From Herpetosiphonaceae bacterium (lineage in GTDB: Bacteria > Chloroflexota > Chloroflexia > Chloroflexales > Herpetosiphonaceae), in the NCBI GenBank assembly GCA_026003835.1, contig BPHZ01000002.1, positions 372,001-436,000 of the forward strand: a DNA stretch of 64,000 bases, written 5' to 3'. The position numbers and the translations under genes were made by a program. The notes beneath the pieces were generated by a model. That model ran no database searches, was not told the DNA's origin, and saw nothing but the letters and a program-made list of their open reading frames with translations. Positions 1 to 8,414 of the stretch are shown here, in pieces. Every line of letters begins with the position of its first letter. Position 1 is the first letter of the stretch.

Positions 1-1101
1 TCCTGCAAGCTAGCCCGAAGGATGTCCAGTTTCAGTACGCTCTGCGCGTCGTTGGTTAGTGTAACCCATATGTCGGCATTGACTTGGACGATTGCATCAG
101 TGAGTTTCAGTACGCTCTGCGCGTCGTTGGTTAGTGTAACCGCTCGCATCCAACCCATCTCGTCGCCGGCAGCCTGTTTCAGTACGCTCTGCGCGTCGTT
201 GGTTAGTGTAACAGCCTGACAATTGCCACAAAGAGGGTCCTAAGGATTGAGGGTTTCAGTACGCTCTGCGCGTCGTTGGTTAGTGTAACCTGTTTTCTGG
301 CGGCTCGCGCCAATACCCGAAGGTCGGGTTTCAGTACGCTCTGCGCGTCGTTGGTTAGTGGAACTCGAACCATCCAACAGGGTGGATTGTCCGATCCTGT
401 AGTTTCAGTACGCTCTGCGCGTCGTTGGTTAGTGTAAGTCAGGAGGTGCATGAACTCATCTATATAGGCGTTTGTTTCAGTACGCTCTGCGCGTCGTTGG
501 TTAGTGTAACAGGAGAACAGCAGGCGCCGGTTACATCTGCGGCGTTATGTTTCAGTACGCTCTGCGCGTCGTTGGTTAGTGTAACACCTGCACCTGGGGC
601 TCCGCGTCAAGACAGTACAGTTTCAGTACGCTCTGCGCGTCGTTGGTTAGTGTAATCCCTGGCCGGCTTCATTGAAGCCTATCGCCGGGTCAAAGTTTCA
701 GTACGCTCTGCGCGTCGTTGGTTAGTGTAACCTTGCGGCGCTGCTCGCAGAGATTCCCGACGCTGAACGTTTCAGTACGCTCTGCGCGTCGTTGGTTAGT
801 GTAACATTGTCACACACACGTCACCAGATTGCGATGCCGTGTTTCAGTACGCTCTGCGCGTCGTTGGTTAGTGTAATCCCTGGCCGGCTTCATTGAAGCC
901 TATCGCCGGGTCAAAGTTTTAGTACGCTCTGCGCGTCGTTGGTTAGTGTAACCGCCAGTCCCAGGCGCGTCACCTCGCAACATTCGTACGTTTCAGTACG
1001 CTCTGCGCGTCGTTGGTTAGTGTAACCGAGGGTGGCGGCGTCTGTCAAGTCTTTTTGCTTCCTCGTTTCAATACGCTCTGCGCGTCGTTGGTTAGTGGAC
1101 C
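1..1101. CRISPR. CRISPR array, 15 repeats of 37 bases, open at the left edge
   Basis: Fifteen 37-base repeats begin at 29, 104, 176, 253, 328, 402, 474, 549, 620, 695, 769, 841, 916, 990 and 1065. Spacers are 34-40 bases and the first 28 bases of the window look like the end of another spacer, so the array continues leftward. On the plus strand the repeat begins GTTTCAGTACGCTCTGCG and ends TTGGTTAGTGTAAC. It holds a small stem ACGC-TCTGC-GCGT. Read on the minus strand, the eight bases after this stem are ACTGAAAC, the size expected of a Cas6 5' handle, which favours leftward transcription. The repeat nearest cas6 (1065) is the most degenerate at both ends, which would instead suit a leader-distal end. 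Variant ends occur at 328 (GGAAC), 402 (GTAAG), 620 and 841 (GTAAT). The spacers at 657-694 and 878-915 are identical. Confidence 0.98.
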
Positions 1102-1109
1102 ATGTGACG

Positions 1110-1144
1110 GGTGGTTTGGCAGGGTTGCGCCCCGCCAAACCACC
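1110..1144. terminator. Strong hairpin between cas6 and the array
   Basis: GGTGGTTTGGC pairs perfectly with GCCAAACCACC across 13 bases, and the inner GGG/CCC can extend the stem past one mismatch. It sits in the 68 bases between the cas6 stop and the last repeat. There is no T tract, so it may be a factor-dependent terminator, a processing site, or part of a short leader. Confidence 0.55.
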
Positions 1145-1169
1145 CCAGCGATGCTGGTGAGGCCGCCCA

Positions 1170-2162
1170 CTAGGCTGCGATGACTTCATATACTCCGTTG
1201 CCCTTGGTGGTGTCTTTGCCGGCCTGGATGACGCTGCCCCACAGCAGCAGCGGCAGCAGCTCCCGCAGATCGCCTGCGTAGAGCGCTTCGCCGATCAGTC
1301 CGCCGATCGGTGTTCTGCGGCCTTTGCGGCCGGAGAAGCTGGAGACATCCTCCCAGTGGGTGGCATCGACAAGCAGCCGGATCTCAGCAGCGCGCGCGGT
1401 CAGCGCTGCCGTACGCTCGCGTCCGAGCGGAATGCCCCCATACTCGCGCGCCAGCCGGTCATGGCGCTCGGCCAGGCGCTGCACGAGTACGTCAAGCAGT
1501 GGCCGTGTGACGAGGACGCTTTTCTGCCGCGCAGCGTCACGCTGGATCAGCCGTAGCGGGGTGAGAAAGCGTAGCCGGATGCGATCCTGCGGCAGCGTTT
1601 GCGCCTGCGCCTCGGCGTCGGCCCACGAGATGGGCAGATTCGGCAGGTGGATGAGGGTGCTGCCGGCAACCTGGACCACTTGGATCTCGCCGGTGAGTAA
1701 ATTGACGGCAGCGATCTGCTCGATGACAAAGCGCCCGCGCTCCCAATCGTTCTCCGCTACCCGCCTGCCGACGCCGTAGCGCCCCATGTCGTTCAACGCC
1801 AGCGCCAGATACGGAAACAGTTGTATAGAGGCGCCGATCATGGTGATGCCGAAGGTAAATTGTTCGCCGGGGCCAAAGGTGCGGTTGGGGCTTGTCGGCG
1901 GGCGGATGGCAAAGGGTCGCGGTATATTTGCTCCGTCCGGGCTGTGGGGACGCAGCGGCTCCATCAGGCTGGCTACAGGGCACACCGTATGCAGCGGACA
2001 GGCCGGGCAGCTGCGTTGCTCCGGCATCGTACAGAAGCGGCCCCACAGGGTGTTGTAGAGCGCGCCGCGCAGCGATGCTCCTGTGTGCTGGCGCAGCTCC
2101 AGCGGTCCCGTCGCCGTTGCGGTGACGCGCAGATGATAGGCTGTGAGCGCGGGTGTGGTCAT
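1170..2162 (-). CDS. cas6: Cas6 pre-crRNA endoribonuclease
   Basis: This 330-residue RAMP protein should cut the repeat transcript at the base of the repeat hairpin and leave the 5' handle. A cysteine cluster near residues 44, 52, 55 and 61, and a C-terminal part with GGLIGEALYAG followed by LLLWGSVIQAGKDTTKGNG, match the Cas6 family with the C-terminal glycine-rich fold. The start overlaps the cas5 stop by four bases (ATGA), so the two are translationally coupled. It is the last gene of the leftward cas operon and the closest to the array. A broken second copy of part of this gene is found at 10838-10922. The family assignment is firm; the catalytic residues cannot be named with certainty from sequence alone. 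Confidence 0.9.
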   Translation of the reverse strand: MTTPALTAYHLRVTATATGPLELRQHTGASLRGALYNTLWGRFCTMPEQRSCPACPLHTVCPVASLMEPLRPHSPDGANIPRPFAIRPPTSPNRTFGPGEQFTFGITMIGASIQLFPYLALALNDMGRYGVGRRVAENDWERGRFVIEQIAAVNLLTGEIQVVQVAGSTLIHLPNLPISWADAEAQAQTLPQDRIRLRFLTPLRLIQRDAARQKSVLVTRPLLDVLVQRLAERHDRLAREYGGIPLGRERTAALTARAAEIRLLVDATHWEDVSSFSGRKGRRTPIGGLIGEALYAGDLRELLPLLLWGSVIQAGKDTTKGNGVYEVIAA

Positions 2163-2905
2163 AGGCTCACCTGCTCGATACGCTGGTAGAAGCTGTAGCG
2201 ATAGGATGAACGGACGAGTCGATAGGGCAGCACAATCGGCCGCAGCACGCGCTGATCCGCATTGAGCTTGATCCCTTTGGCGCTATAAATATTGATGTGC
2301 TCCCAGGTCAGGCCGGGGCCGCAATCGTCGAGCATCTGGACTGTGCCCTCGGCGGAGAAACTGGCTGTGGGCCGTGTAAGCGGCACCCATCGCGCGTCCA
2401 GCTCCTCCACCTGTTGTGGCAGATCCTGGAGTTGAAGGAAGCTGCCGCGTTTGCCCAGATAGTTGATGCTCATCAGCAGCGCGGCAAGCTCCAGATCGGC
2501 CGTGCCGGGCTGCCGCGCCGCCAGCCATAGCTCGCCGTCGAACTGCACAAACTCTCGAAAGGCGATCGTCGGCTGGAACGGGAAGCGCCCCTCGCGCTGC
2601 GCCCGCGCCAGCGCCAGCTCTTTCTCCGCGCCGCTGGCCTTCGATTCATAGGGCCGCTGGATTTTGATAAAGGTCTTGTTGACCACCAGCGCCGGCGCTG
2701 GGAGCAGTGCAATCTCCAGGTCGCGGACGCTGGGCCAGCGGGCCACCGCGTGCTCCAGGCCGCCCTGCTCGATCAGCGCCGCCATCAGCGCCATCTTGAT
2801 CGCAAACGGCGTCGGTACGAGCAGCGACTGTGCGCCCGAGGCCGTCGCCAGCGAGGAGCGCAGGCTAAACAGGCCTGTTTGCCGGTACGGGGCGATGGTC
2901 CACAT
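2159..2905 (-). CDS. cas5: Cas5 subunit of a type I Cascade
   Basis: This 248-residue protein sits between cas7 and cas6, the usual place for cas5. The N-terminal stretch with LLVPTPFAIKMALMAALIEQ matches the Cas5 pattern of a target-entry segment followed by a helix. Cas5 normally caps the 5' handle end of crRNA in the Cascade complex. The start lies three bases after the cas7 stop, preceded by a GGGGGTGAG ribosome binding site that overlaps that stop. A short match to its C-terminal RVLRPIV region survives in the relic at 10931-10951. Assignment rests on position plus N-terminal pattern; overall similarity to well-known Cas5 proteins looks low. Confidence 0.8.
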   Translation of the reverse strand: MWTIAPYRQTGLFSLRSSLATASGAQSLLVPTPFAIKMALMAALIEQGGLEHAVARWPSVRDLEIALLPAPALVVNKTFIKIQRPYESKASGAEKELALARAQREGRFPFQPTIAFREFVQFDGELWLAARQPGTADLELAALLMSINYLGKRGSFLQLQDLPQQVEELDARWVPLTRPTASFSAEGTVQMLDDCGPGLTWEHINIYSAKGIKLNADQRVLRPIVLPYRLVRSSYRYSFYQRIEQVSL

Positions 2906-2908
2906 AGC

Positions 2909-3904
2909 TCACCCCCGCGCCGCACCAAGCCGCAGCGGTTGCCCTTCCGCCAGCTCCATCAGCAGTTCGCTCAGTCCAGCCATATCCTCGAAGCGCCGGA
3001 TCTCGACCACCGGCTGCTGGCTGCCTCTGTTGAGCGCCGCCGTAACGCGCTCGCTCTGCTCCATAAAGTCCTGGTTCAGCGCGCTGAAGGTTGGCGCAGG
3101 CTGCACGCCCGCGCTCCAGGAGACAACACCGCGGAGATTGACCAGGTGCGGGAGCTGTGTGCTGATCATTGCGCCCGCCGGCCGCACAAAGGTGTAGAGG
3201 ACGCTGTGCAGCAGCGCGCGGAAGCGCTGGAGCCGTTCGGCGTCGTCCAGCACATACTGGCGGGTAATATCGTTGTAGCCGATCCGGCCGAGCTCAAGAT
3301 GGCACACGATGGCGTAGACGCCGCTGTTCGCGGGCCGGTGGAAGATCGCCTGTCCCTCATTGCCCGAGTCGTCGGCGCTGCGGTCTTTTGTACGCTGTTC
3401 GGGGTTATACTTGACGTGGAAGTACTGGTTTGAGCGCGTCTGCTCCGGGCGGCCGACGACCCAGCCGAACTCGACGACGCTCTTGCGCGGCACTGAGTAG
3501 TTGCCTTTGGTGATCAAAATCCCCTCAAGATCGTCGATCACACAGGTCTTTAGCAGCTGATCGACCACCTCGGAGCTGGGTTTATCCTTGCTGAGAAAGC
3601 TTTGAAACGCATCGTCGGCGGAGATGCGGTTGGCATTGAAGCGCCGGCAGCCGCCGCACAGCGCCAGACTGCGCTCCTGGGCAATGCGGAAGAGATGCTC
3701 GGCCTGAATATGCTTGAACATGTCTCCGGAGATGGCGTTGACGCTCTCGATCCGCACCTCGCCGGGCGTAGCAGGATCGCGGACGATTACCTCCACCATT
3801 CGGGTCTGGATCTGATTCCCTTCGCCGCCCTCGTTGTTGAGCGAGTGCAGATCGAGAATGGCCTCGGCGCTAATCGAGAGCGAGTTCATGGTTTGCGTGG
3901 ACAT
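2909..3904 (-). CDS. cas7: Cas7, DevR/Csa2-type backbone subunit
   Basis: This 331-residue protein is the likely crRNA-coating backbone of the interference complex. The N-terminal SISAEAILDLHSLNNEG and the following ISGDMFKHIQAEHLFRIA are typical of the DevR/Csa2 branch of Cas7. The frame is open far upstream, but the start at 3904 is chosen because GACAGGAGGAAGCA lies directly before it and the family begins here. It lies between the Cas8-like gene (41-base gap) and cas5. A cysteine pair (ALCGGCRRF) is visible near residue 60. Confidence 0.92.
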   Translation of the reverse strand: MSTQTMNSLSISAEAILDLHSLNNEGGEGNQIQTRMVEVIVRDPATPGEVRIESVNAISGDMFKHIQAEHLFRIAQERSLALCGGCRRFNANRISADDAFQSFLSKDKPSSEVVDQLLKTCVIDDLEGILITKGNYSVPRKSVVEFGWVVGRPEQTRSNQYFHVKYNPEQRTKDRSADDSGNEGQAIFHRPANSGVYAIVCHLELGRIGYNDITRQYVLDDAERLQRFRALLHSVLYTFVRPAGAMISTQLPHLVNLRGVVSWSAGVQPAPTFSALNQDFMEQSERVTAALNRGSQQPVVEIRRFEDMAGLSELLMELAEGQPLRLGAARG

Positions 3905-3944
3905 TGCTTCCTCCTGTCTTGCTGTCATATGTTGAAAAGTCCAC

Positions 3945-4811
3945 CTATGCCTCAATCTCAGCGTGTTCCTGGTCGACGGGCAGGTCCTCCTGCTCTTTAC
4001 CGACCTTTGCAGAACCGAAGGCGACCAGCAACCGCGCCAGTAGAGCGGGTTCATAACCCGCATCGAGCAGTGAGAGGAACTGCTGCAGATCTTCTTCGCT
4101 GATACGTGTGCGCCGAAGATCGCCCTGGCTGGTCTCAAAGCGCTGAGCCGACTCTGCGTTATAGGCCGCGACAAACTCCGTTACCGTCTTGACAAACGCT
4201 GTCGTACTGTTGGAGCGACGAACGATATCCTGGAGCAGCCCATAACGGATCGTAAAGTTGACCTTATCTCCACGGCCTTTTGCGTAGTTCAGAGTTACCG
4301 TTGAGGAGCGAATGGCCGAAGCGAGTCGCTGGAAACCAGGATTGTCATAGATCGCGCTCAGTGTGGGTCTGGTCATGGCAAACAACCTCTTCAAACTTGC
4401 AACAGAAAAGCGAGCGATAGGGGCTCCCTGATCAAGCCGGTGCATCACATATGGGCCGAAGAAGGCCGCGAAATCCAGAAACCGCTCGATATCGCGCCCC
4501 GCAAAGAAGGCCCGGTAACGGTCGAGGAGCGCGTACTCCTCGGCCCGCTCATCGCCTTTGGGCGACTGGATCGAGCGCACTACGCCGATGTGCTCGTCGA
4601 GGATGGCGCGCACCCGCTCTGCCTCGGCAGCAGACTCAAGCGGCAGGATCCAGTCCGGCAGGCCGAGCGAGGCAACGTTCATCACTGCCACTGCACTGCC
4701 CATATCCTTATAAAACACCACGTCGAGGCCCTGGATCTGCTCCGCCGGCCTGGGACGGCGCCGCTGCTGCGGTTGCGCAGCGCTCAACTGCTGATAGTCG
4801 TGGTCCACCAA
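3945..4811 (-). CDS. C-terminal half of an interrupted Cas8-like large subunit (possible Cas11-like part)
   Basis: This 288-residue frame follows the upstream half in the same phase. The only separation is TAG (4817-4815) and CTA; TTG at 4811 or GTG at 4808 would be the first possible starts. It begins VDHDYQQLSAAQPQQRRRP and then has a conserved-looking block LDVVFYKDMGSAVAVMNV. The C-terminal part is mostly helical. No clear ribosome binding site precedes it, so translation would depend on reinitiation, readthrough, or the stop being a mutation or sequence error. In several type I subtypes the C-terminal part of Cas8 is also made separately as the small subunit Cas11; a similar role here is only an inference. 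Confidence 0.6.
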   Translation of the reverse strand: MVDHDYQQLSAAQPQQRRRPRPAEQIQGLDVVFYKDMGSAVAVMNVASLGLPDWILPLESAAEAERVRAILDEHIGVVRSIQSPKGDERAEEYALLDRYRAFFAGRDIERFLDFAAFFGPYVMHRLDQGAPIARFSVASLKRLFAMTRPTLSAIYDNPGFQRLASAIRSSTVTLNYAKGRGDKVNFTIRYGLLQDIVRRSNSTTAFVKTVTEFVAAYNAESAQRFETSQGDLRRTRISEEDLQQFLSLLDAGYEPALLARLLVAFGSAKVGKEQEDLPVDQEHAEIEA

Positions 4812-4814
4812 TAG

Positions 4815-5831
4815 CTAGGCCAGGTAGAGCCCCGCCTGGACATCCTGCTTGACCGGCGTGCTCGACCAGAGCGCGTCGCGAAAGCGCGGCATAAGCTGCT
4901 CGAGCAGTCGCAGGCTGATGTGACCCGGACGTACAATATAGATCTTGAGGTCTTTCTGACGGTCTTTCTGGCGCTCTTTGCTGCCCTGGAGCGTTTGAGC
5001 ATGCGCCAGTAGGAAGTAGCCGGCGAACTTGAGCAACTCCAGCACCCACCAGCCGCTCTGCTGGCCGATCGCCACACCGCTGGCTTTACTCTTGTTGGCG
5101 CCCTTGCCGGTCGTAGGGTTGATGACCTGCAGCAAGGTCATCTCCACCTTATCAAGCCGGTGTTGCCGGGCCAGCGCCGCGTAACGCATCTCGACCTCTG
5201 CTAGAGGGTTGGGAAGCGTCGCAAAGGCGGTCAACACCAGCCGCACATGCTCGCGCAGCAGCTCAGGCGAAAGCTCGCGCCAGCGGATGCAGGTTTTATT
5301 GAATGATTCAACCACGTCCTTTTTGAACTGGTTGATCGCCGCATAGAGCGGCAGCTCCGGCGACGGCGGCGTCAGTTGGTCACGCCGCGCCTGCAGCTCT
5401 GGGGCATTGCTCAGAAAGGCGTGCGGCGACCGCGCATGCGGCGGCAACTGTTTGAGCTGCTCCATAAAGACCTTGCGGCGCTGCATCTCGCCGTTATAGT
5501 TGAAACCGTACCCGGCGTGTCGATCTGCGGAGGAGGAGCGCCGCTTCGCCGGCATGGCGGCCTCCTCCTCCGTGGCGCCATCCTGCTTCCTGTCGAGATC
5601 GAGATGGCGCACAATGGGCGGCGGATGTTCGAGCGTCTCCACGTCGCCGGCCTCGATCGCTGCCGGAAGCTGGATGGTGTAGTGGGTTCCGCTGTCGATC
5701 AGCAGCACGTCCGCCGAAGGTTTGCCGGCCTTGCGCAGGATCTCGCGCAGCAGGGCGGCCAGCCCGCCGGCCTCCAGGATATCGGCGCTTGTGCCGGTGC
5801 GCCGCTCGACCTTGTACGTTTGCTGGTACAT
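4815..5831 (-). CDS. cas8: N-terminal half of an interrupted Cas8-like large subunit
   Basis: This 338-residue protein ends at an in-frame TAG, after which the same frame continues for 288 residues to 3945. Together they would give about 628 residues, a normal size for a type I large subunit. The start at 5831 has a strong GAAGGAGGTGCA site. I recognise no named domain; the Cas8 call rests on position between cas3 and cas7, size, and the absence of another large-subunit candidate. A basic stretch (KERQKDRQKDLK) lies near residue 290. The large subunit usually recognises the PAM and recruits Cas3. Confidence 0.6.
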   Translation of the reverse strand: MYQQTYKVERRTGTSADILEAGGLAALLREILRKAGKPSADVLLIDSGTHYTIQLPAAIEAGDVETLEHPPPIVRHLDLDRKQDGATEEEAAMPAKRRSSSADRHAGYGFNYNGEMQRRKVFMEQLKQLPPHARSPHAFLSNAPELQARRDQLTPPSPELPLYAAINQFKKDVVESFNKTCIRWRELSPELLREHVRLVLTAFATLPNPLAEVEMRYAALARQHRLDKVEMTLLQVINPTTGKGANKSKASGVAIGQQSGWWVLELLKFAGYFLLAHAQTLQGSKERQKDRQKDLKIYIVRPGHISLRLLEQLMPRFRDALWSSTPVKQDVQAGLYLA

Positions 5832-5901
5832 TGCACCTCCTTCACAGTTCGAGATAGTCCATCCCAAACCGTCTGGCACATTGATCCCTATCCCCATCCC
5901 C

Positions 5902-8409
5902 TTACTTCGTCTGCAACGCCCGCATATCGGCGAGGCGCAGCGCGCGGACGATCACAAAGTAGAGCAGTGTTTCCACAAGCTCATCGCGGCTGGGGATCGT
6001 GATCTCCGACTTACTGAAGTGCGACGCCGTCGCGATCTCCAGCTCCATCTGACTAACGTCAGCCCCACGGCCGCTGCCGCCGAGCGCCAGCTCCAGCGCC
6101 TCCTGGAGCGCCTGCCGCGCCTCGCTGACGAGCGTGACCTGTTGATATTCGGACGATCCCGGCGCGTGATGGCGGCAGATGGCTGCCAGCGTTGCGCGGG
6201 CCAGCTGCCCCTGCGGCGCCGACGCGTCCATATCCAGGCCATAGCCCAGGCTATCCTCGACGAGCGCCTGCGCCAGATAGGCGCCCTCACACGCATGGGG
6301 CGGGCGGCGCCCCAGCTTTCTCTGTAGCTCGCGGTGCTCGCGCTCGTCGTAATCGGTGTGGACCAGCGGGATCGGGCGTTGGGTGTAGCTCTGCGCGCGT
6401 TCCGGGTAGGTCTCGCAGAGCAGCCGCTGCCAGCGCGTGACCCACTGCTGCCAGCCGGTGCCGAGTTTCCCCAGATCGTGGCAGGCGATTGCCAGCCTGA
6501 TGGCGTGATCGATCGCGCCGGGATCAAGCCGGGCGACCTGTTCCAGCCGCTGCCTCAGATACGCCTGTTGCGCGCGGATGCCGGTGTTGTAGTAGGCGTG
6601 CAGCAGCCCATCGATATGCTCGGCGTAGCTCTCCTGGCGGTAAAAGGCCCAGTTATAGGCTGAACTGTTCTGCTTGATACGGGCGCTGCGGAACGGCTCT
6701 GCCGGCCATGGGTCGAGTAGCTTGTCGTCGCGCAGCACTAACCCCAGCTCGCAATCGTAGGTTATGATCTCCGGCGAAAGGGCGACAAACAGGGCGGTCA
6801 CTGCATCAGCAGATGAGTTGAGCCGAATCCACTCGTAGCGCTGCTGATGTCGCGCCGGCGCTTCCGGCTCGTCGTTGGGGAGCGGATTGGCTCGCCAGGC
6901 CACAACAGAAGGCAGATCGAAGGGATCGTCAACCTGCCCCGATCGGTCGAGCAGCCGCTTCAGCCGCTCCGGACGCAGCCCAAACGCCTGCCACTGCCAC
7001 GGCGCCACTGTGATCGCCGCGTTTGGGTCATCGTGGATCAGCACTTGCACCTGCTGCACATCGCGGATCAGATCGGCGCGGATCGAAAGTTCCTGATTGC
7101 TCCAGCCCCGGGCGATCTGCGTTTTAATCGCGGACTCCTCAATGGCATACGTATCAAGCAGTTTGAGATCAGCGTCGCTATGGACGGCGTCGATCAGCTC
7201 CTGCTCCTCGTTGAAGCCGACGATCCGGCCGTCGAACCCGCGCAGCTCGCTCAGCGTTGTCGATACCGTCACCTGATCGTAGGGTAGATAATCGCCTGGC
7301 GTTTCGGCGGCGATGGGGTAGATCATCACCGTGCCATGTTGCTGCTCGAAGCGGGCACAGCGGCCCGCCCGCTGGATCAGGCTGTTCGCCGGCGCGACCT
7401 CGGAGTGCAGGGTGCGCACGGAGATGTCCAGCCCAGCCTCGACCACCTGCGTCGCCACGACGATGATGTTTGGGCCTGTGTAGCTCCCTTTCCGCCATGA
7501 ATCTGCGCCAAGCGCTGCCATCACCTCCTTCTGGCGCTGGTCGCGATCGGTCTCCAGGAGCTGGCTATGAAGCAGCACAACCTTTACATCATGGCGCCCC
7601 TGGTCTTGAAGCCGGCGACACAGCTCGCTGTAGAGCTGTTGGGCCCGCCGCACCCGGTTACAGACCACCAGCGAGCAGTCATGATGCTCCTGTAACACCG
7701 CCTCCGCCGTCAGCGGGCGCTCCTGAAGCACCCAGCGGCGCTGCCGCCCGGCATTGATCTGCGCCAGCTCGTCGGCATCGTCTACGCGAACGATCTCAGC
7801 GTCCAGTAAGCCCTGCAGCCGCTCCAGGAGCTTCGAGGAGAAGGTCGCCGTCATCATCACAAAGGGCGTGAGGCGAGTCTGGCCCACGCGCAGCAGCTCA
7901 AGCAGCGCCAGCGTTGTCGTCAGCGCGCCGCGAGCGCCGCGCTCCAGTGGGTACAGATGGAACTCATCGAAGACCAGGTAGGAGCCGGCGATCGCCGCAA
8001 CATTCAGGTTTGCCAGCCGCAGACTCATACTGTACGGCACGCCAAGCGCGCTGGCCAGCAGTTGGTCGATGGTACAAAACGTAACTGTATGCTCAAAGAA
8101 CGGATCGCCTGGCTGGGTGCCGGTTTGGGCTGCCACCCCGCGATACAGCCGATCCTGCCCGCCGAGCTTCGTCGTAAGCTGAGCATAGACCGTGAAGAAT
8201 TGTTCCACCAGCGTGCGCAGCGGCACGGCATAGCGACAGGTGAGCGGCAAGCGCTCACCACCCCGCCCCTTGAGAAAGCGGTCCAGGTTCATGATAAACG
8301 GCGCCAGGGCCGCCCTGGTCTTGCCGCTGCCGGTGGGCGCCTGCAGCAGAACGCTTTTCCCCTCAAGCACATGCCTGTACACCTTCTGTTGAAACGGGCG
8401 CAGCTCCAT
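5902..8409 (-). CDS. cas3: Cas3 helicase-nuclease with C-terminal HD domain
   Basis: This 835-residue protein is the probable target-degrading enzyme. The N-terminal superfamily 2 helicase has Walker A APTGSGKT at residues 24-31, a DEFH box at 148-151, and an MMTATF motif. A helicase C domain with ATQVVEAGLDIS and a QRAGRCAR-type motif VI follows. The HD nuclease lies in the C-terminal third, with ACHDLGKLG and later histidines including CRHHA. Canonical Cas3 has HD first; the helicase-HD order is known from some subtypes such as I-G. The start has a GGAGGG site eight bases upstream, and the gene begins six bases after the WYL regulator gene ends. Confidence 0.93.
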   Translation of the reverse strand: MELRPFQQKVYRHVLEGKSVLLQAPTGSGKTRAALAPFIMNLDRFLKGRGGERLPLTCRYAVPLRTLVEQFFTVYAQLTTKLGGQDRLYRGVAAQTGTQPGDPFFEHTVTFCTIDQLLASALGVPYSMSLRLANLNVAAIAGSYLVFDEFHLYPLERGARGALTTTLALLELLRVGQTRLTPFVMMTATFSSKLLERLQGLLDAEIVRVDDADELAQINAGRQRRWVLQERPLTAEAVLQEHHDCSLVVCNRVRRAQQLYSELCRRLQDQGRHDVKVVLLHSQLLETDRDQRQKEVMAALGADSWRKGSYTGPNIIVVATQVVEAGLDISVRTLHSEVAPANSLIQRAGRCARFEQQHGTVMIYPIAAETPGDYLPYDQVTVSTTLSELRGFDGRIVGFNEEQELIDAVHSDADLKLLDTYAIEESAIKTQIARGWSNQELSIRADLIRDVQQVQVLIHDDPNAAITVAPWQWQAFGLRPERLKRLLDRSGQVDDPFDLPSVVAWRANPLPNDEPEAPARHQQRYEWIRLNSSADAVTALFVALSPEIITYDCELGLVLRDDKLLDPWPAEPFRSARIKQNSSAYNWAFYRQESYAEHIDGLLHAYYNTGIRAQQAYLRQRLEQVARLDPGAIDHAIRLAIACHDLGKLGTGWQQWVTRWQRLLCETYPERAQSYTQRPIPLVHTDYDEREHRELQRKLGRRPPHACEGAYLAQALVEDSLGYGLDMDASAPQGQLARATLAAICRHHAPGSSEYQQVTLVSEARQALQEALELALGGSGRGADVSQMELEIATASHFSKSEITIPSRDELVETLLYFVIVRALRLADMRALQTK

Positions 8410-8414
8410 GTCTT

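Noticed and set aside
22..655. Frames with repeated STLCASLVSVT inside the CRISPR array
   Set aside because: They are translations of the 37-base repeats and spacers.
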